Assembly (NCBI GenBank): GCA_018648945.1
Contig: JABGQJ010000265.1
Coordinates: 1-9,508, forward strand
Source: Victivallales bacterium
Lineage (GTDB): Bacteria > Verrucomicrobiota > Lentisphaeria > Oligosphaerales > Lenti-02
Reading direction: 5' to 3'
Length of the DNA stretch: 9,508 bases
The translations under genes and the position numbers were made by a program. Below are positions 1 to 7,110 of the stretch, piece after piece. The notes beneath the pieces are model-generated. The model had not been told where the DNA came from and searched no databases. It saw only the letters and a list, made by a program, of their open reading frames with translations. Within the stretch, counting starts at the first letter, position 1. The number at the start of each line of letters is the position of its first letter.

Positions 1-2
1 AT

Positions 3-440
3 GCTGCCGCCGAACAACGCCAAGGCCCGGCCGCGCACATGGTCCGGCATGGCGTGGCGCATGATGGTCAACTGCGAGATCTGGACCAGCGCCGAACAGA
101 ATCCCGTCACAAACAGGAGTAGACCAAGCAGCAGCACGCCGCGAACCGCGCCAGCAAGCGCGAGAGCAGAGCCCATTCCCAGCAACCCGAGGATCATGCC
201 TCGCCGCGTGCCCAGCCGCGAAACAAGCAGGCCCGCTGGGAGATCCGCCGCCAGCAATCCCGCAGACTGGGCCCCCATGACCGCCCCGATGGCAGCCAAC
301 GATGCCCCCAGATGGGCAAGATAGAGCGGCACAAACGTCCCGCAGAGAGCCGCCCCGAACACCCTCAGGAAGCCGGGCAGATAGATCCCCAGCGCCAAAC
401 GCTCGTACTCGACTTGGGGGTGTTCGGTACCTGCCGTCAT
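3..440 (-). CDS. MFS transporter, N-terminal part (gene runs off the left edge)
   Basis: Reading leftward from an ATG at 440, the frame stays open to the window edge for 146 codons. It encodes a hydrophobic protein with about four membrane segments: around residues 15-40 (LGIYLPGFLRVFGAALCGTF), 45-70, 82-100 and 101-122. The segment GLLVSRLGTRRG at 70-81 matches the loop between helices 2 and 3 of the major facilitator superfamily (G-x3-D/S-R-x-G-x-R-R). RHAMPDHVRGRALAL near 128-142 resembles the cytoplasmic loop after helix 4. The protein should sit in the inner membrane and move a small solute; in this locus, sugars or oligosaccharides are a guess. The start is bounded by an in-frame TAG at 449-447; GTG at 443 is the only other candidate. 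There is no strong Shine-Dalgarno site. The gene lies 113 bases after the zinc-ribbon gene on the same strand, so it may be co-transcribed. The C-terminal two thirds lie outside the window. Confidence 0.85.
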   Translation of the reverse strand, partial: MTAGTEHPQVEYERLALGIYLPGFLRVFGAALCGTFVPLYLAHLGASLAAIGAVMGAQSAGLLAADLPAGLLVSRLGTRRGMILGLLGMGSALALAGAVRGVLLLGLLLFVTGFCSALVQISQLTIMRHAMPDHVRGRALALFGGS

Positions 441-553
441 CACGCTCTATGGTTAGTCGCTCTCGCTCGAAGAGCGCGTACCGTAGCGTCACACACGCAA
501 GGATCAACGGCATGGGCGCTCGCGGGCAGATCCCAGGCGCTCGCCTCAGGCCG
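441..553. other. Gap between the zinc-ribbon gene and the MFS gene
   Basis: These 113 bases carry no plausible gene. They contain a small perfect hairpin, CGCTC-GAA-GAGCG, at 464-476, about 25 bases upstream of the MFS start. They also hold two of three direct copies of GGCGCTCGC (515-523 and 536-544); the third is at 581-589 inside the end of the neighbouring gene. No convincing promoter or T-tract terminator was found on the minus strand, so read-through from the upstream operon into the MFS gene is plausible. Confidence 0.4.
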
Positions 554-1021
554 TCAGAACGGGATGTCCTGATTGGCGATGGCGCTCGCGGATAGGTCGG
601 CTTCGTAGTCGTCCAGCATGAGCCGGGTCTCGAGGTCCATGGTCAGCCCGATCTCGCCGCGGACCTCGTCGCCAGCGGCCACCAGATAGCGGTGGACCAG
701 ATGGCATTGGGTCTCCACCAGGCGCTTCCAGCGCTTCTTCCTACGCGGATGGACTCTGGCGATATCGAGAAGGGCTTCCGCATGTTCACGCAGGTCGGGA
801 TCCTCGTGCGCGGTCAGCTCAACGAGGCGGGCAATGTTCTTCTCCGAGATGTTCTTCTGCCCGATGTAGCCGCACAGTTCGTTGCCGATGTCGATTCTCT
901 CCAGCAGGGCCTTCGGCAGCTTCTGGCACTCTTTGCAGATACAGTTGCGATGCCCGCGGCCCGAGAATGCCTCGTTCCGCCGTTGACAGCCACAGATTCG
1001 ACACCATCGACCTTTTGCCAT
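554..1021 (-). CDS. Small cysteine-rich (zinc-ribbon-like) protein, function unknown
   Basis: This is a 155-residue cytoplasmic protein with no signal peptide or membrane segment. The first 33 residues hold a tight metal-binding pattern: C7-x2-C10-x-C12, then H24-x2-C27-x-C29-x2-C32 (WCRICGC ... GHRNCICKECQ), which most likely folds around one or more zinc ions. The rest looks alpha-helical. It has an acidic helix around 72-85, a basic patch HPRRKKRWKR near 91-100 that could touch nucleic acid, and an acidic tail. The N-terminal pattern (CRICG-x2-RxNEAFSG-x-GHR-x3-CKEC) is familiar from small uncharacterised bacterial proteins, but I know of no assigned function. The gene starts 30 bases after the stop of the large LamG/FG-GAP gene on the same strand, so it is probably in the same transcript. 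The start ATG has a GAGGA about ten bases upstream. It could be a regulatory or nucleic-acid-binding protein; this is not shown by the sequence. Confidence 0.75.
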   Translation of the reverse strand: MAKGRWCRICGCQRRNEAFSGRGHRNCICKECQKLPKALLERIDIGNELCGYIGQKNISEKNIARLVELTAHEDPDLREHAEALLDIARVHPRRKKRWKRLVETQCHLVHRYLVAAGDEVRGEIGLTMDLETRLMLDDYEADLSASAIANQDIPF

Positions 1022-1051
1022 AGCAGCACTGTCCTCGGAATTCCGGAGGGT

Positions 1052-3700
1052 CTATGGTCGCAGTTCCTGGCGGAGGAAGCGATAGATGCGACCGTCCTCG
1101 GCCCCGATGATAAGATCATCGCGACTGTCTCCATCCATGTCGGTGGGCCAGACAGCGGCGTTGTGGACGCCGAAACCTAGGTACTCGTCACCGAGCTTGA
1201 TGGGAACGGGACGGGCGAAGACGGGACGCTGGTTGGTGCCAGTGTTGCGGAGCAGAAAGGGGGTCGATTCGCGGCGGGTGCACTCCTCGCTGAAGAACTG
1301 GTGATCGGAACGATTGGTGCCGAAGACGACATCCCAGATACCATCCCCATCCCAGTCGGTAAGGGCGAACTTGGCGCGGCCCCAGAGCCCGGCGGGACCA
1401 TCGAGCTTCACGGGCTTGCCGTCGTCGTAGAGGAACTGGCGCTGTTCGACGATCTCCGTGCTGCCCTTGCGTTCGGGGATGCCGAGACAGAGTACGCCGT
1501 CCCAATCCATGTGCACGAGGCAGGGCCGGTCGCCTGCCGCGCCATGCTTGGCAGGGAGAATGGCGGGGCGTTGACGCCAAGCCACGCGCAGTTTCTTGCC
1601 CTGATGGGTGAATGGCTTCGGCGCCTGCAGGGCGGCGGGATCGGCAGTCCGGGGGAAGAGAAGCATGTCGGCGCGGATGTCACAGGTGATGAGGTCTGGC
1701 CTGCCGTCGCCATCCCAGTCGCCGACGGTGGGGTTGAGATATCCCCAACGGGACTCGTTGGGCCCCTGGATGGAGCCGTCATAGCCGGCCTGGGCGTGGA
1801 CAGGCTGCCCATCGACACGCATGTGAATCGGCGCGCGATAGACCATGGGATCGGCTGTGCCCGGCCAGAAATCCAGCCAACCCGAGGCGTCGCCAGCGAC
1901 CAGATCCTGGATGCCGTCCCCATCCCAATCGACCCGGCAGGGAACCGTGAGAGTCTGCATGGCCAACGCCCCGCCCAGCTGCATGGCGCGCTCCTCGCGG
2001 AAGCTGCCGATCTGCTTACCCCGGAGAATGGACAGACTGCCCGGGTTGCCGGATATCAGCAGCTCCGGCTGGCCGTCCTGATCGAGATCACGCACATCGA
2101 TGGCATGGGGATGATAGACATAGCGCAGTTGCGCACCGCCCGCCAAGAGCGGCTGGGCCGCACCACAGCGGATCACGTCCCCCTCTACGGTCGCAGGCAC
2201 GGCCAGCATCTGATCCATGTTCCCGGCCAGCACGAGCCAGCTCTTGCCAGCGATAGTCACCCAGACCGCACGGGGCGCGCTGTAGCCCTTCCATTGCAGG
2301 GGGAACTCGGTCTCTCCCTGGTAGATCATTAGGGGTTTGCCAAAGGTCAGACGGCTCTTGTCGTCGCGTTCGCCCCGTGCCCAGACGACGATGTACCGTC
2401 CCTCGTAACCCAGCCACTGGCCATTGACGCTGTAGCCCTTGCCCTTGCCGGAGTTGGGGAGGACCTCCCCGCCCCAGAATCCCTTTGGCGAGTCCGGGCT
2501 GTAGGGCGCCCCTTTGTGGCCCCTGACCATGAGCAGGTCCACGGTGCCGTCGCGATCCACATCCTGAACGGCCGTCAGATAGGCATGGTAGGCGGCCCTG
2601 AAACCCGTGCCGTCGCAGAGGATCGGGTCCATGGCCGTGAAGGTGGGGGCGCCCGGTTTGCCGGTGTTGCGGTGGCGGAGAAGCTGGTCGCCATGCGGGG
2701 TGCCCTTGCCAGTCGAGAGAAGGTCGAAGCCACCGTCGGACCGGGGCAGCCGGTAGTAGGGCGGATGGGGAAGCTTCGCCCCGGCGGCCAATTCCGTTGC
2801 CGGCGTTCCCGGAGCGTACTTCCCAGGGGAAAGCTCGCGATGGATGGCGGGATGGCCGTTGAAATTGAGTCCCCAACTCAGCAGATCGTTCCGCCCCGCG
2901 CCGAACCACGGCAAAGCCAGCGAGTGCGCACTCAGGCCTGCCACCAATGGCGAGGATGCAGCCTTGGCCACGCGCAGTTCACGACCGGGATAGGCCGGGT
3001 CAGGGAGTCGTCTGGAATGGCTGTCGAAGGTGGCCATCTCCGCGCGCTTGGCAGCGGGCACAAGGGCCGCCACCTCCGCGTCGGCGAGGGGGCGGTCCCA
3101 AACCGTGGCCTCGTCCAGATCCCCGAAGAAGGTCCGGCTGGCAACATTCCCCACCCGAACGGCCACCAGAGGCTGCACGCAACGGTGCAGGGAAACGGTG
3201 ATCTCGCGCACGCCGTTGACGTAGAACACAATCTCCCCGCCGCGGCGAACTGCCGCCGCGTGAATCCACTTGCCCTCGGGCAGTTCGTGCCACCCGCTGG
3301 CGGCCCCCCATTGCCCCTTGTGGTTCACGGCCAACTGCAGACGCCGCTGGCACACCCGGAACACGATGGGCGTGAAATCCTCGGCATCGTACAGCGCCAT
3401 CAGCGTGGGAGGCACTCGCTTGCCGAAACCCGACGGGGTCTCCTCCAGCCACTCCTTGGCCCGCAACCACACCGCCAACGTGTAGTCCCCTGCCAGTTCC
3501 TTGGCCAGGGGCAGTCGAGGCGGGTAAGCGACATCGCCATAGCGGACGTACTTCCCTGCCACACCATCTGTAGCGTCGCGTTGTTCCGCCCCCTTCGGGG
3601 CCTCGCCGTCCTCGAACGATCGCTGGAAGAGGGGAACGCCCGTTTCTGCGGCGAGTGTGCAGAGACAAATGGGCAGGATAAGGAGCCAATGGGATCGCAT
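1052..3700 (-). CDS. Secreted LamG-domain and FG-GAP/VCBS-repeat protein
   Basis: The product is 882 residues long. It starts with a Sec signal peptide (MRSHWLLILPICLCTLAAE, cleavage expected near residue 18). Residues about 25-215 form a LamG/concanavalin-A-like sandwich, recognisable from YTLAVWLRAKEW, the GKWIHAAAVRRGGEIVFYVNG segment and FFGDLDEATVWDRPLADAEV. The remainder carries calcium-loop repeats of the FG-GAP/VCBS type. They begin near residues 380 (DVDRDGTVDLL), 538 (DLDQDGQPELL), 591 (DWDGDGIQDLV), 661 (DWDGDGRPDLI), 732 (degenerate, DWDGVLCLG), 782 (DWDGDGIWDVV) and 854 (DMDGDSRDDLI). Such repeats usually build a calcium-stabilised beta-propeller outside the cytoplasm. No catalytic motif is recognised, so glycan binding or adhesion is the most likely role, with an unrecognised lyase or hydrolase as an alternative. 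The gene begins only 20 bases after the GH16 gene, which implies translation from one transcript. AGAGG lies seven bases before the ATG. The long opposite-strand frames here are shadows. Confidence 0.88.
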   Translation of the reverse strand: MRSHWLLILPICLCTLAAETGVPLFQRSFEDGEAPKGAEQRDATDGVAGKYVRYGDVAYPPRLPLAKELAGDYTLAVWLRAKEWLEETPSGFGKRVPPTLMALYDAEDFTPIVFRVCQRRLQLAVNHKGQWGAASGWHELPEGKWIHAAAVRRGGEIVFYVNGVREITVSLHRCVQPLVAVRVGNVASRTFFGDLDEATVWDRPLADAEVAALVPAAKRAEMATFDSHSRRLPDPAYPGRELRVAKAASSPLVAGLSAHSLALPWFGAGRNDLLSWGLNFNGHPAIHRELSPGKYAPGTPATELAAGAKLPHPPYYRLPRSDGGFDLLSTGKGTPHGDQLLRHRNTGKPGAPTFTAMDPILCDGTGFRAAYHAYLTAVQDVDRDGTVDLLMVRGHKGAPYSPDSPKGFWGGEVLPNSGKGKGYSVNGQWLGYEGRYIVVWARGERDDKSRLTFGKPLMIYQGETEFPLQWKGYSAPRAVWVTIAGKSWLVLAGNMDQMLAVPATVEGDVIRCGAAQPLLAGGAQLRYVYHPHAIDVRDLDQDGQPELLISGNPGSLSILRGKQIGSFREERAMQLGGALAMQTLTVPCRVDWDGDGIQDLVAGDASGWLDFWPGTADPMVYRAPIHMRVDGQPVHAQAGYDGSIQGPNESRWGYLNPTVGDWDGDGRPDLITCDIRADMLLFPRTADPAALQAPKPFTHQGKKLRVAWRQRPAILPAKHGAAGDRPCLVHMDWDGVLCLGIPERKGSTEIVEQRQFLYDDGKPVKLDGPAGLWGRAKFALTDWDGDGIWDVVFGTNRSDHQFFSEECTRRESTPFLLRNTGTNQRPVFARPVPIKLGDEYLGFGVHNAAVWPTDMDGDSRDDLIIGAEDGRIYRFLRQELRP

Positions 3701-3720
3701 GCGGGGGCCTCTTGCTGCGG

Positions 3721-6177
3721 CTATGGCGTGCCGAAAGCCTTGAGATTCCTGACAATGACGGTTGCGGTCTGCTTCGGTTTCTCAGCGAACACTCGGAAGG
3801 CAACGATGTGCCCCGAATCCAGGGCGAAGCCAGGCTTGCCACCGTAGGACTTGCCGAACACCACCTGGATCGTCTGGGCCTCGCCGGGCTTGAGGATGGC
3901 CTTCTCGACGTTCCATGGCTCCTTGCGCCAATCACCCAGGTTGTCCACTCGCAGGCAGACAGCGACTTCGCTCTGCCCCGTGTTCACGACCTCAACCTGC
4001 GCGCCGGCAAACGCCGACAGATCCCAGCCGCCCTTGGTCACCGGCACGGTGAAGGTGGGGTAGTTCGTGCCGGCAGGGAACGTGGCTTGCAGCACCTTGG
4101 TGCCCTTGTTCTCGACCACGCGAACCGTCGCTCCCTGCAACTCGATCTCGGCAGGCTTCACGGCTGCGGCAGTGGTGAGGATCTCGCCCGTGGCTGGTGG
4201 CGCATTGGGAGCTTTCGGGCGCGGCCCGGTGCGGGCCAGCGCAATCTTGCCGTCGGCGGCCGAAGCCAGATCCTGGCGCTGCCAGATGCGGACGTAGTCA
4301 ACAACGAAATCGGCGGGGAGTTGGTCGTCGTCGACCGGGCTGTTGTCCCAGCCACCAGTGACCATATAGAGGATGGGGTAGGAGGCCACGTTGGAGATGC
4401 GGGTGTTCTCCAAGCGGGCCACCACCTCGCCATTGCAGTAGTAGACCGCAGCCCCCGGGGTCCACAGCAGGCCGCTGGTGATGAAGCCGTCCGCGTCCGG
4501 ACGCACGTAGACATTGCTGCTGCCAATGGACTTGTGCTCCTTCCCGTAGCCGTCCCAGTGCATGGCCACATTGTAGCGATACGGCCCCCAGCGGGTCAGG
4601 TGCTCCATGATGTCGAACTCCATGGCCCCCTTGCCGGTGTTGGCCCGCACCCACTGTGGATCGGACACCGGCCCGCGGTCGGGCATCAACCAGAAGGCGG
4701 GCCAGAGACCTGGCGCGGTGGGGAGCTTCATGCGTGCTTCGAAGTAGCCGTAGCGCTGGGCCCATCTGCCGTAGGTATCGAGGAAACCGACGGCATGGCC
4801 GGTCTTCTTGCGCTTGGGGTCATCGTTCTCGTGGCCGGTCTTCCGCTCCATCCGCAGCCGCGCCGTGCCATCGCCCAGCACCACGTTGTCCTTGGTGAAG
4901 TGGCTGCGCTTATCCCAGTAGTTCTCCGTGTAGATGTTCCAGCGCTCGCGGTCGATGGTCTCGCCGTCGAACTCGTCGCTGAAGGTCAGGGCCCACTTGC
5001 CCTCGACGGGAGGACGCTTGCCGAGCCAGGCGGGAGTCAGCAAGGGAGTGACCGTGGCCGTGATCGACTCCACCAGCAGAGCGGCTTCGCCTGCGTGCTT
5101 GGCAAGAATCTCGACCGCGTCGGCCTTGTTGCCCGCAAAACTGGTACCCGTGCCCTTCTGGCCTTTGGCGTGGGCTTTGGCGATGGCTCCGGTCGGGCCT
5201 TGCCACACCTTGTCCGCCGCGAAATCCACAACGAGTTCCTGGGAAGCTCCCGGGACCAGGGCGGTCTCGGCGAGTACCATGTCGGTGCCATGCCACCGGT
5301 CGCTGGTCACCCGCGCGCCCGGCGTGACCGGAATCTCGCCCACATTCTTCACCCGCAGGCGGATCTCGGTGGCACCAGTGAGATCCCAACGCCCGATCGG
5401 CGGCTTGAACCGCACGAGATGAGTCCCCTTGCCGGCGGGATAGGTCAGGTGCAGGGCCTGGCTCCTGCCCATGGCGACAACCTTGCCGACCGCGCCATTC
5501 CTGGCCTCGATCTGCTTGGCCACATCGATGGTCGCGGCACCGCCCAGCAGATAGCCAGCCAGTGGTTTGGTGCGTACATCCTTCGGGTCTACCGGGGGCT
5601 TCTCCCCGACCGTTCCACCCGCAGTGATCGACTCGATACGGAAGGAGACCGGAGCCTTTGCCTTGCCAGTGAAGAGCAGAAGGTTCACGACCTTGGCGGA
5701 GTCGAGCTTGTAGCCCGGCTTCGTGCCGTACTGGAAGCCGAAGATGACCTTGACCGTGCCGGTCTCGCCAGGTTTGATGTAGCCGCTTTCCGTGTTCCAC
5801 GGCTGCGCCTGCCAGTCGCCGGTGTTGTCCACGCGCAGGCTCAAGCTGATCGCCTTCTCGCCCAGATTCGTGATACGGGCCGCCACGTGGCCAAACGACG
5901 AGAGATCCCACACCTGCCCTTCGGGTTTGATGTGGATACCGGGGTAGCCTGCCTTGCCCGGGGCGATGGTAACGGCCAGGCCCGGCTTTGCCGGGTCGTC
6001 GCTCCTCGCGAAGATCACCTGATCGCAGCCAGCCGTGCAACGACCCTCGATGCCGGGCTTGGCGAAATCGATCAGCGGCAGGGCATCCGCAGCGGGCGCG
6101 CTGGAGGAAAGAGCCAAGAGGCAGGCGACTACCGCCAGTGGACCACTCGTATTCCAGGCCATGGCCAGTTTCTCCAT
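3721..6177 (-). CDS. Secreted GH16-family glycoside hydrolase with flanking beta-sandwich modules
   Basis: The 818-residue product has a signal peptide (hydrophobic stretch GPLAVVACLLALSSSAPAADA, ending near residue 32). The catalytic domain spans about 393-634: WALTFSDEFDGE near 395, RYGYFEARMKLP, then EFDIMEH with E520 as likely nucleophile, D522, and E525 as acid/base, and finally DYVRIWQ near 632. This is the E-x-D-x-x-E beta-bulge form of the GH16 signature, found in enzymes cutting beta-1,3-glucans or algal galactans; the exact substrate cannot be told. Three related modules surround it, with WDL anchors at W90, W264 and W718. The first and last are clear internal repeats (LRVDNTGDWQAQPWNTE against LRVDNLGDWRKEPWNVE); they resemble CBM-like sandwiches of agarases. 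The second is more diverged. The start is uncertain: ATG 6177 gives an n-region with Lys3, while ATG 6162, five codons later, has GGAG nine bases upstream. An upstream in-frame ATG at 6339 would bury the signal peptide. The gene leads a minus-strand operon. Confidence 0.92.
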   Translation of the reverse strand: MEKLAMAWNTSGPLAVVACLLALSSSAPAADALPLIDFAKPGIEGRCTAGCDQVIFARSDDPAKPGLAVTIAPGKAGYPGIHIKPEGQVWDLSSFGHVAARITNLGEKAISLSLRVDNTGDWQAQPWNTESGYIKPGETGTVKVIFGFQYGTKPGYKLDSAKVVNLLLFTGKAKAPVSFRIESITAGGTVGEKPPVDPKDVRTKPLAGYLLGGAATIDVAKQIEARNGAVGKVVAMGRSQALHLTYPAGKGTHLVRFKPPIGRWDLTGATEIRLRVKNVGEIPVTPGARVTSDRWHGTDMVLAETALVPGASQELVVDFAADKVWQGPTGAIAKAHAKGQKGTGTSFAGNKADAVEILAKHAGEAALLVESITATVTPLLTPAWLGKRPPVEGKWALTFSDEFDGETIDRERWNIYTENYWDKRSHFTKDNVVLGDGTARLRMERKTGHENDDPKRKKTGHAVGFLDTYGRWAQRYGYFEARMKLPTAPGLWPAFWLMPDRGPVSDPQWVRANTGKGAMEFDIMEHLTRWGPYRYNVAMHWDGYGKEHKSIGSSNVYVRPDADGFITSGLLWTPGAAVYYCNGEVVARLENTRISNVASYPILYMVTGGWDNSPVDDDQLPADFVVDYVRIWQRQDLASAADGKIALARTGPRPKAPNAPPATGEILTTAAAVKPAEIELQGATVRVVENKGTKVLQATFPAGTNYPTFTVPVTKGGWDLSAFAGAQVEVVNTGQSEVAVCLRVDNLGDWRKEPWNVEKAILKPGEAQTIQVVFGKSYGGKPGFALDSGHIVAFRVFAEKPKQTATVIVRNLKAFGTP

Positions 6178-6343
6178 TTTCGGCTCGTTTCTAGATGGGG
6201 TCAGCAAAGAGCTGGCCGCCTGGCTCAGTGGCCATGTCCCGCAACATACACTGCAATCCGGGTTCAGCCGCACGCCCAGGAGCGGTGCGCGACCGAGTGC
6301 CGCGCCCCCTTGCAGGAAGGCATGGAGCAGCGGGCACATCCCA

Positions 6344-6371
6344 TTGACATCGCCCCATCTACAGGTATGTT
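6344..6371 (+). promoter_or_regulatory. Putative sigma70-type promoter of the GntR-family gene
   Basis: A perfect -35 box TTGACA (6344-6349) is followed after 16 bases by TATGTT (6366-6371), which matches four of six -10 consensus positions. Transcription would start near 6378, leaving a leader of about 26 bases before the regulator ATG at 6405. This is the best promoter-like match I found in the 227-base spacer between the divergent GH16 and regulator genes. It is a motif match only. Confidence 0.5.
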
Positions 6372-6380
6372 TGGTGACAT

Positions 6381-6391
6381 TTCAGTCTGAA
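6381..6391. promoter_or_regulatory. Perfect inverted repeat TTCAG-T-CTGAA, candidate operator
   Basis: The 11-base sequence TTCAGTCTGAA is a perfect 5-1-5 dyad. It lies ten bases after the proposed -10 box and 13 bases before the regulator ATG, so it would overlap the first transcribed bases. A dimeric GntR-type repressor bound here could block its own transcription. The position is suggestive but the site is short, and no second copy was noticed in the window. Confidence 0.35.
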
Positions 6392-6404
6392 TGGAACCGA
6401 TATC

Positions 6405-7046
6405 ATGGCTGCTGGATCACTGGCCCAAGCTGCGTACGACGAGCTTCTCGCCCGTCTTCTGGACGGGCAGCTCCAGTCTGGTGAGTTGATCGACCGGAAG
6501 GCCCTGGCGAGTGAGCTGGGAATGAGCGTGTCGCCAGTGGTTGATGCCCTCGGGCGGTTGGCGAGCGAGGGGCTGGTGGAGATTCTGCCCCGGCGCGCGA
6601 CCCGCGTGCGGGCGGTGACGCCGGCCGTATTCCGGGAGCAGATCATCTTCCGCACGGCCTTGGAGGCACAGGCCGCCCGGCTCTACTGCGGCGCCCCGGT
6701 TCGCGCGGAATACGAGCGGCTGAATGCGATGTGCGAGCGGATCGACGAGTTGCCCTACGGCCCGGAACTGTGGGAAGCGGAAGCCGAGTTCCACTTGGCG
6801 TTGGCCGAGCTTTCCGGCGCGGCCACACTGGTTGAGGCCCTGCGTCAGATTCTCGTCTTCGCCCATTTCGCCACTTCGCACGTGATTATTCCCGACGACA
6901 ATCATCGCCAGAAGCACCAACCCCTGCTGGATGCCCTGCGCAATGACGATCCCGATGCCGCCGCTGCGGCGATCCGGCACCACATGGCCATGGCCCGCGA
7001 AGCCGTGCTCCGCCGCGGTGCAGTGAAGAGCGATGTCATTCTGTAG
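6405..7046 (+). CDS. GntR-family transcriptional regulator, FCD (FadR-like) subfamily
   Basis: This is a 213-residue cytoplasmic DNA-binding regulator. Residues 1-70 form the winged helix: [20 protein letters not shown], then [37 protein letters not shown]. Residues about 75-205 match the all-helical FCD ligand domain, with candidate metal ligands E126, H130 (ExxxH where the family usually has DxxxH), H171 and H193. Family members dimerise and release DNA on binding small organic acids or sugar acids; the ligand here is unknown. The recognition helix reads SPVVDAL where the family typically has TPVREAL, so a normally conserved arginine is replaced by valine. The gene is divergent from the GH16 operon and 64 bases upstream of the pseudopilin gene, so these are the likely targets, probably along with itself. 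Only a weak GGAA precedes the ATG. Length is close to the usual 210-250 residues of the family. Confidence 0.9.
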   Translation: MAAGSLAQAAYDELLARLLDGQLQSGELIDRKALASELGMSVSPVVDALGRLASEGLVEILPRRATRVRAVTPAVFREQIIFRTALEAQAARLYCGAPVRAEYERLNAMCERIDELPYGPELWEAEAEFHLALAELSGAATLVEALRQILVFAHFATSHVIIPDDNHRQKHQPLLDALRNDDPDAAAAAIRHHMAMAREAVLRRGAVKSDVIL

Positions 7047-7061
7047 TCTCCCCAAGCCCCC

Positions 7062-7073
7062 CTATACGTATAG
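7062..7073. promoter_or_regulatory. Perfect 12-base palindrome CTATACGTATAG, candidate operator
   Basis: CTATACGTATAG is an exact even-centred palindrome in the short gap between the regulator stop and the pseudopilin gene, 37 bases before the pseudopilin ATG. It overlaps TATA-like hexamers that could serve as a -10 element, although no good -35 box is visible. It is AT-rich inside very GC-rich DNA, as expected of a protein-binding site. The adjacent GntR/FCD protein is the obvious candidate to bind it. No second exact copy was noticed in the window. Confidence 0.45.
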
Positions 7074-7110
7074 AAGTCAGCCCAAGAAGACAGTAACCAT
7101 CGGAGTATCC

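Noticed and set aside
692..1180. Plus-strand frame of 162 codons over the zinc-ribbon gene
   Set aside because: It is opposite two minus-strand genes, spans their junction and has no recognised motif; the minus-strand frame has an ordered Cys/His pattern.
1301..3847. Plus-strand frames of 343 and 443 codons opposite the LamG/FG-GAP gene
   Set aside because: They are shadows of the minus-strand gene; their apparent repeats are the complement of the DWDGDG calcium loops, and they lack a ribosome site or family match.
6178..6339. N-terminal extension of the GH16 gene to ATG 6339
   Set aside because: It would put 54 non-conserved, cysteine-containing residues before a clear signal peptide and would cover the divergent promoter region.
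3712..6390. A plus-strand open frame of 892 codons opposite the GH16 gene
   Set aside because: It is an antisense shadow: GC-rich codon use on the minus strand leaves few stops opposite. Its translation has no recognisable domain, while the minus strand has a signal peptide, an intact GH16 motif and repeated modules.
7033..7110. Earlier ATG (7033) for the pseudopilin gene
   Set aside because: It overlaps the end of the regulator gene and would bury the prepilin leader 26 residues inside; the ATG at 7111 has GGAG five bases upstream and a normal short leader.
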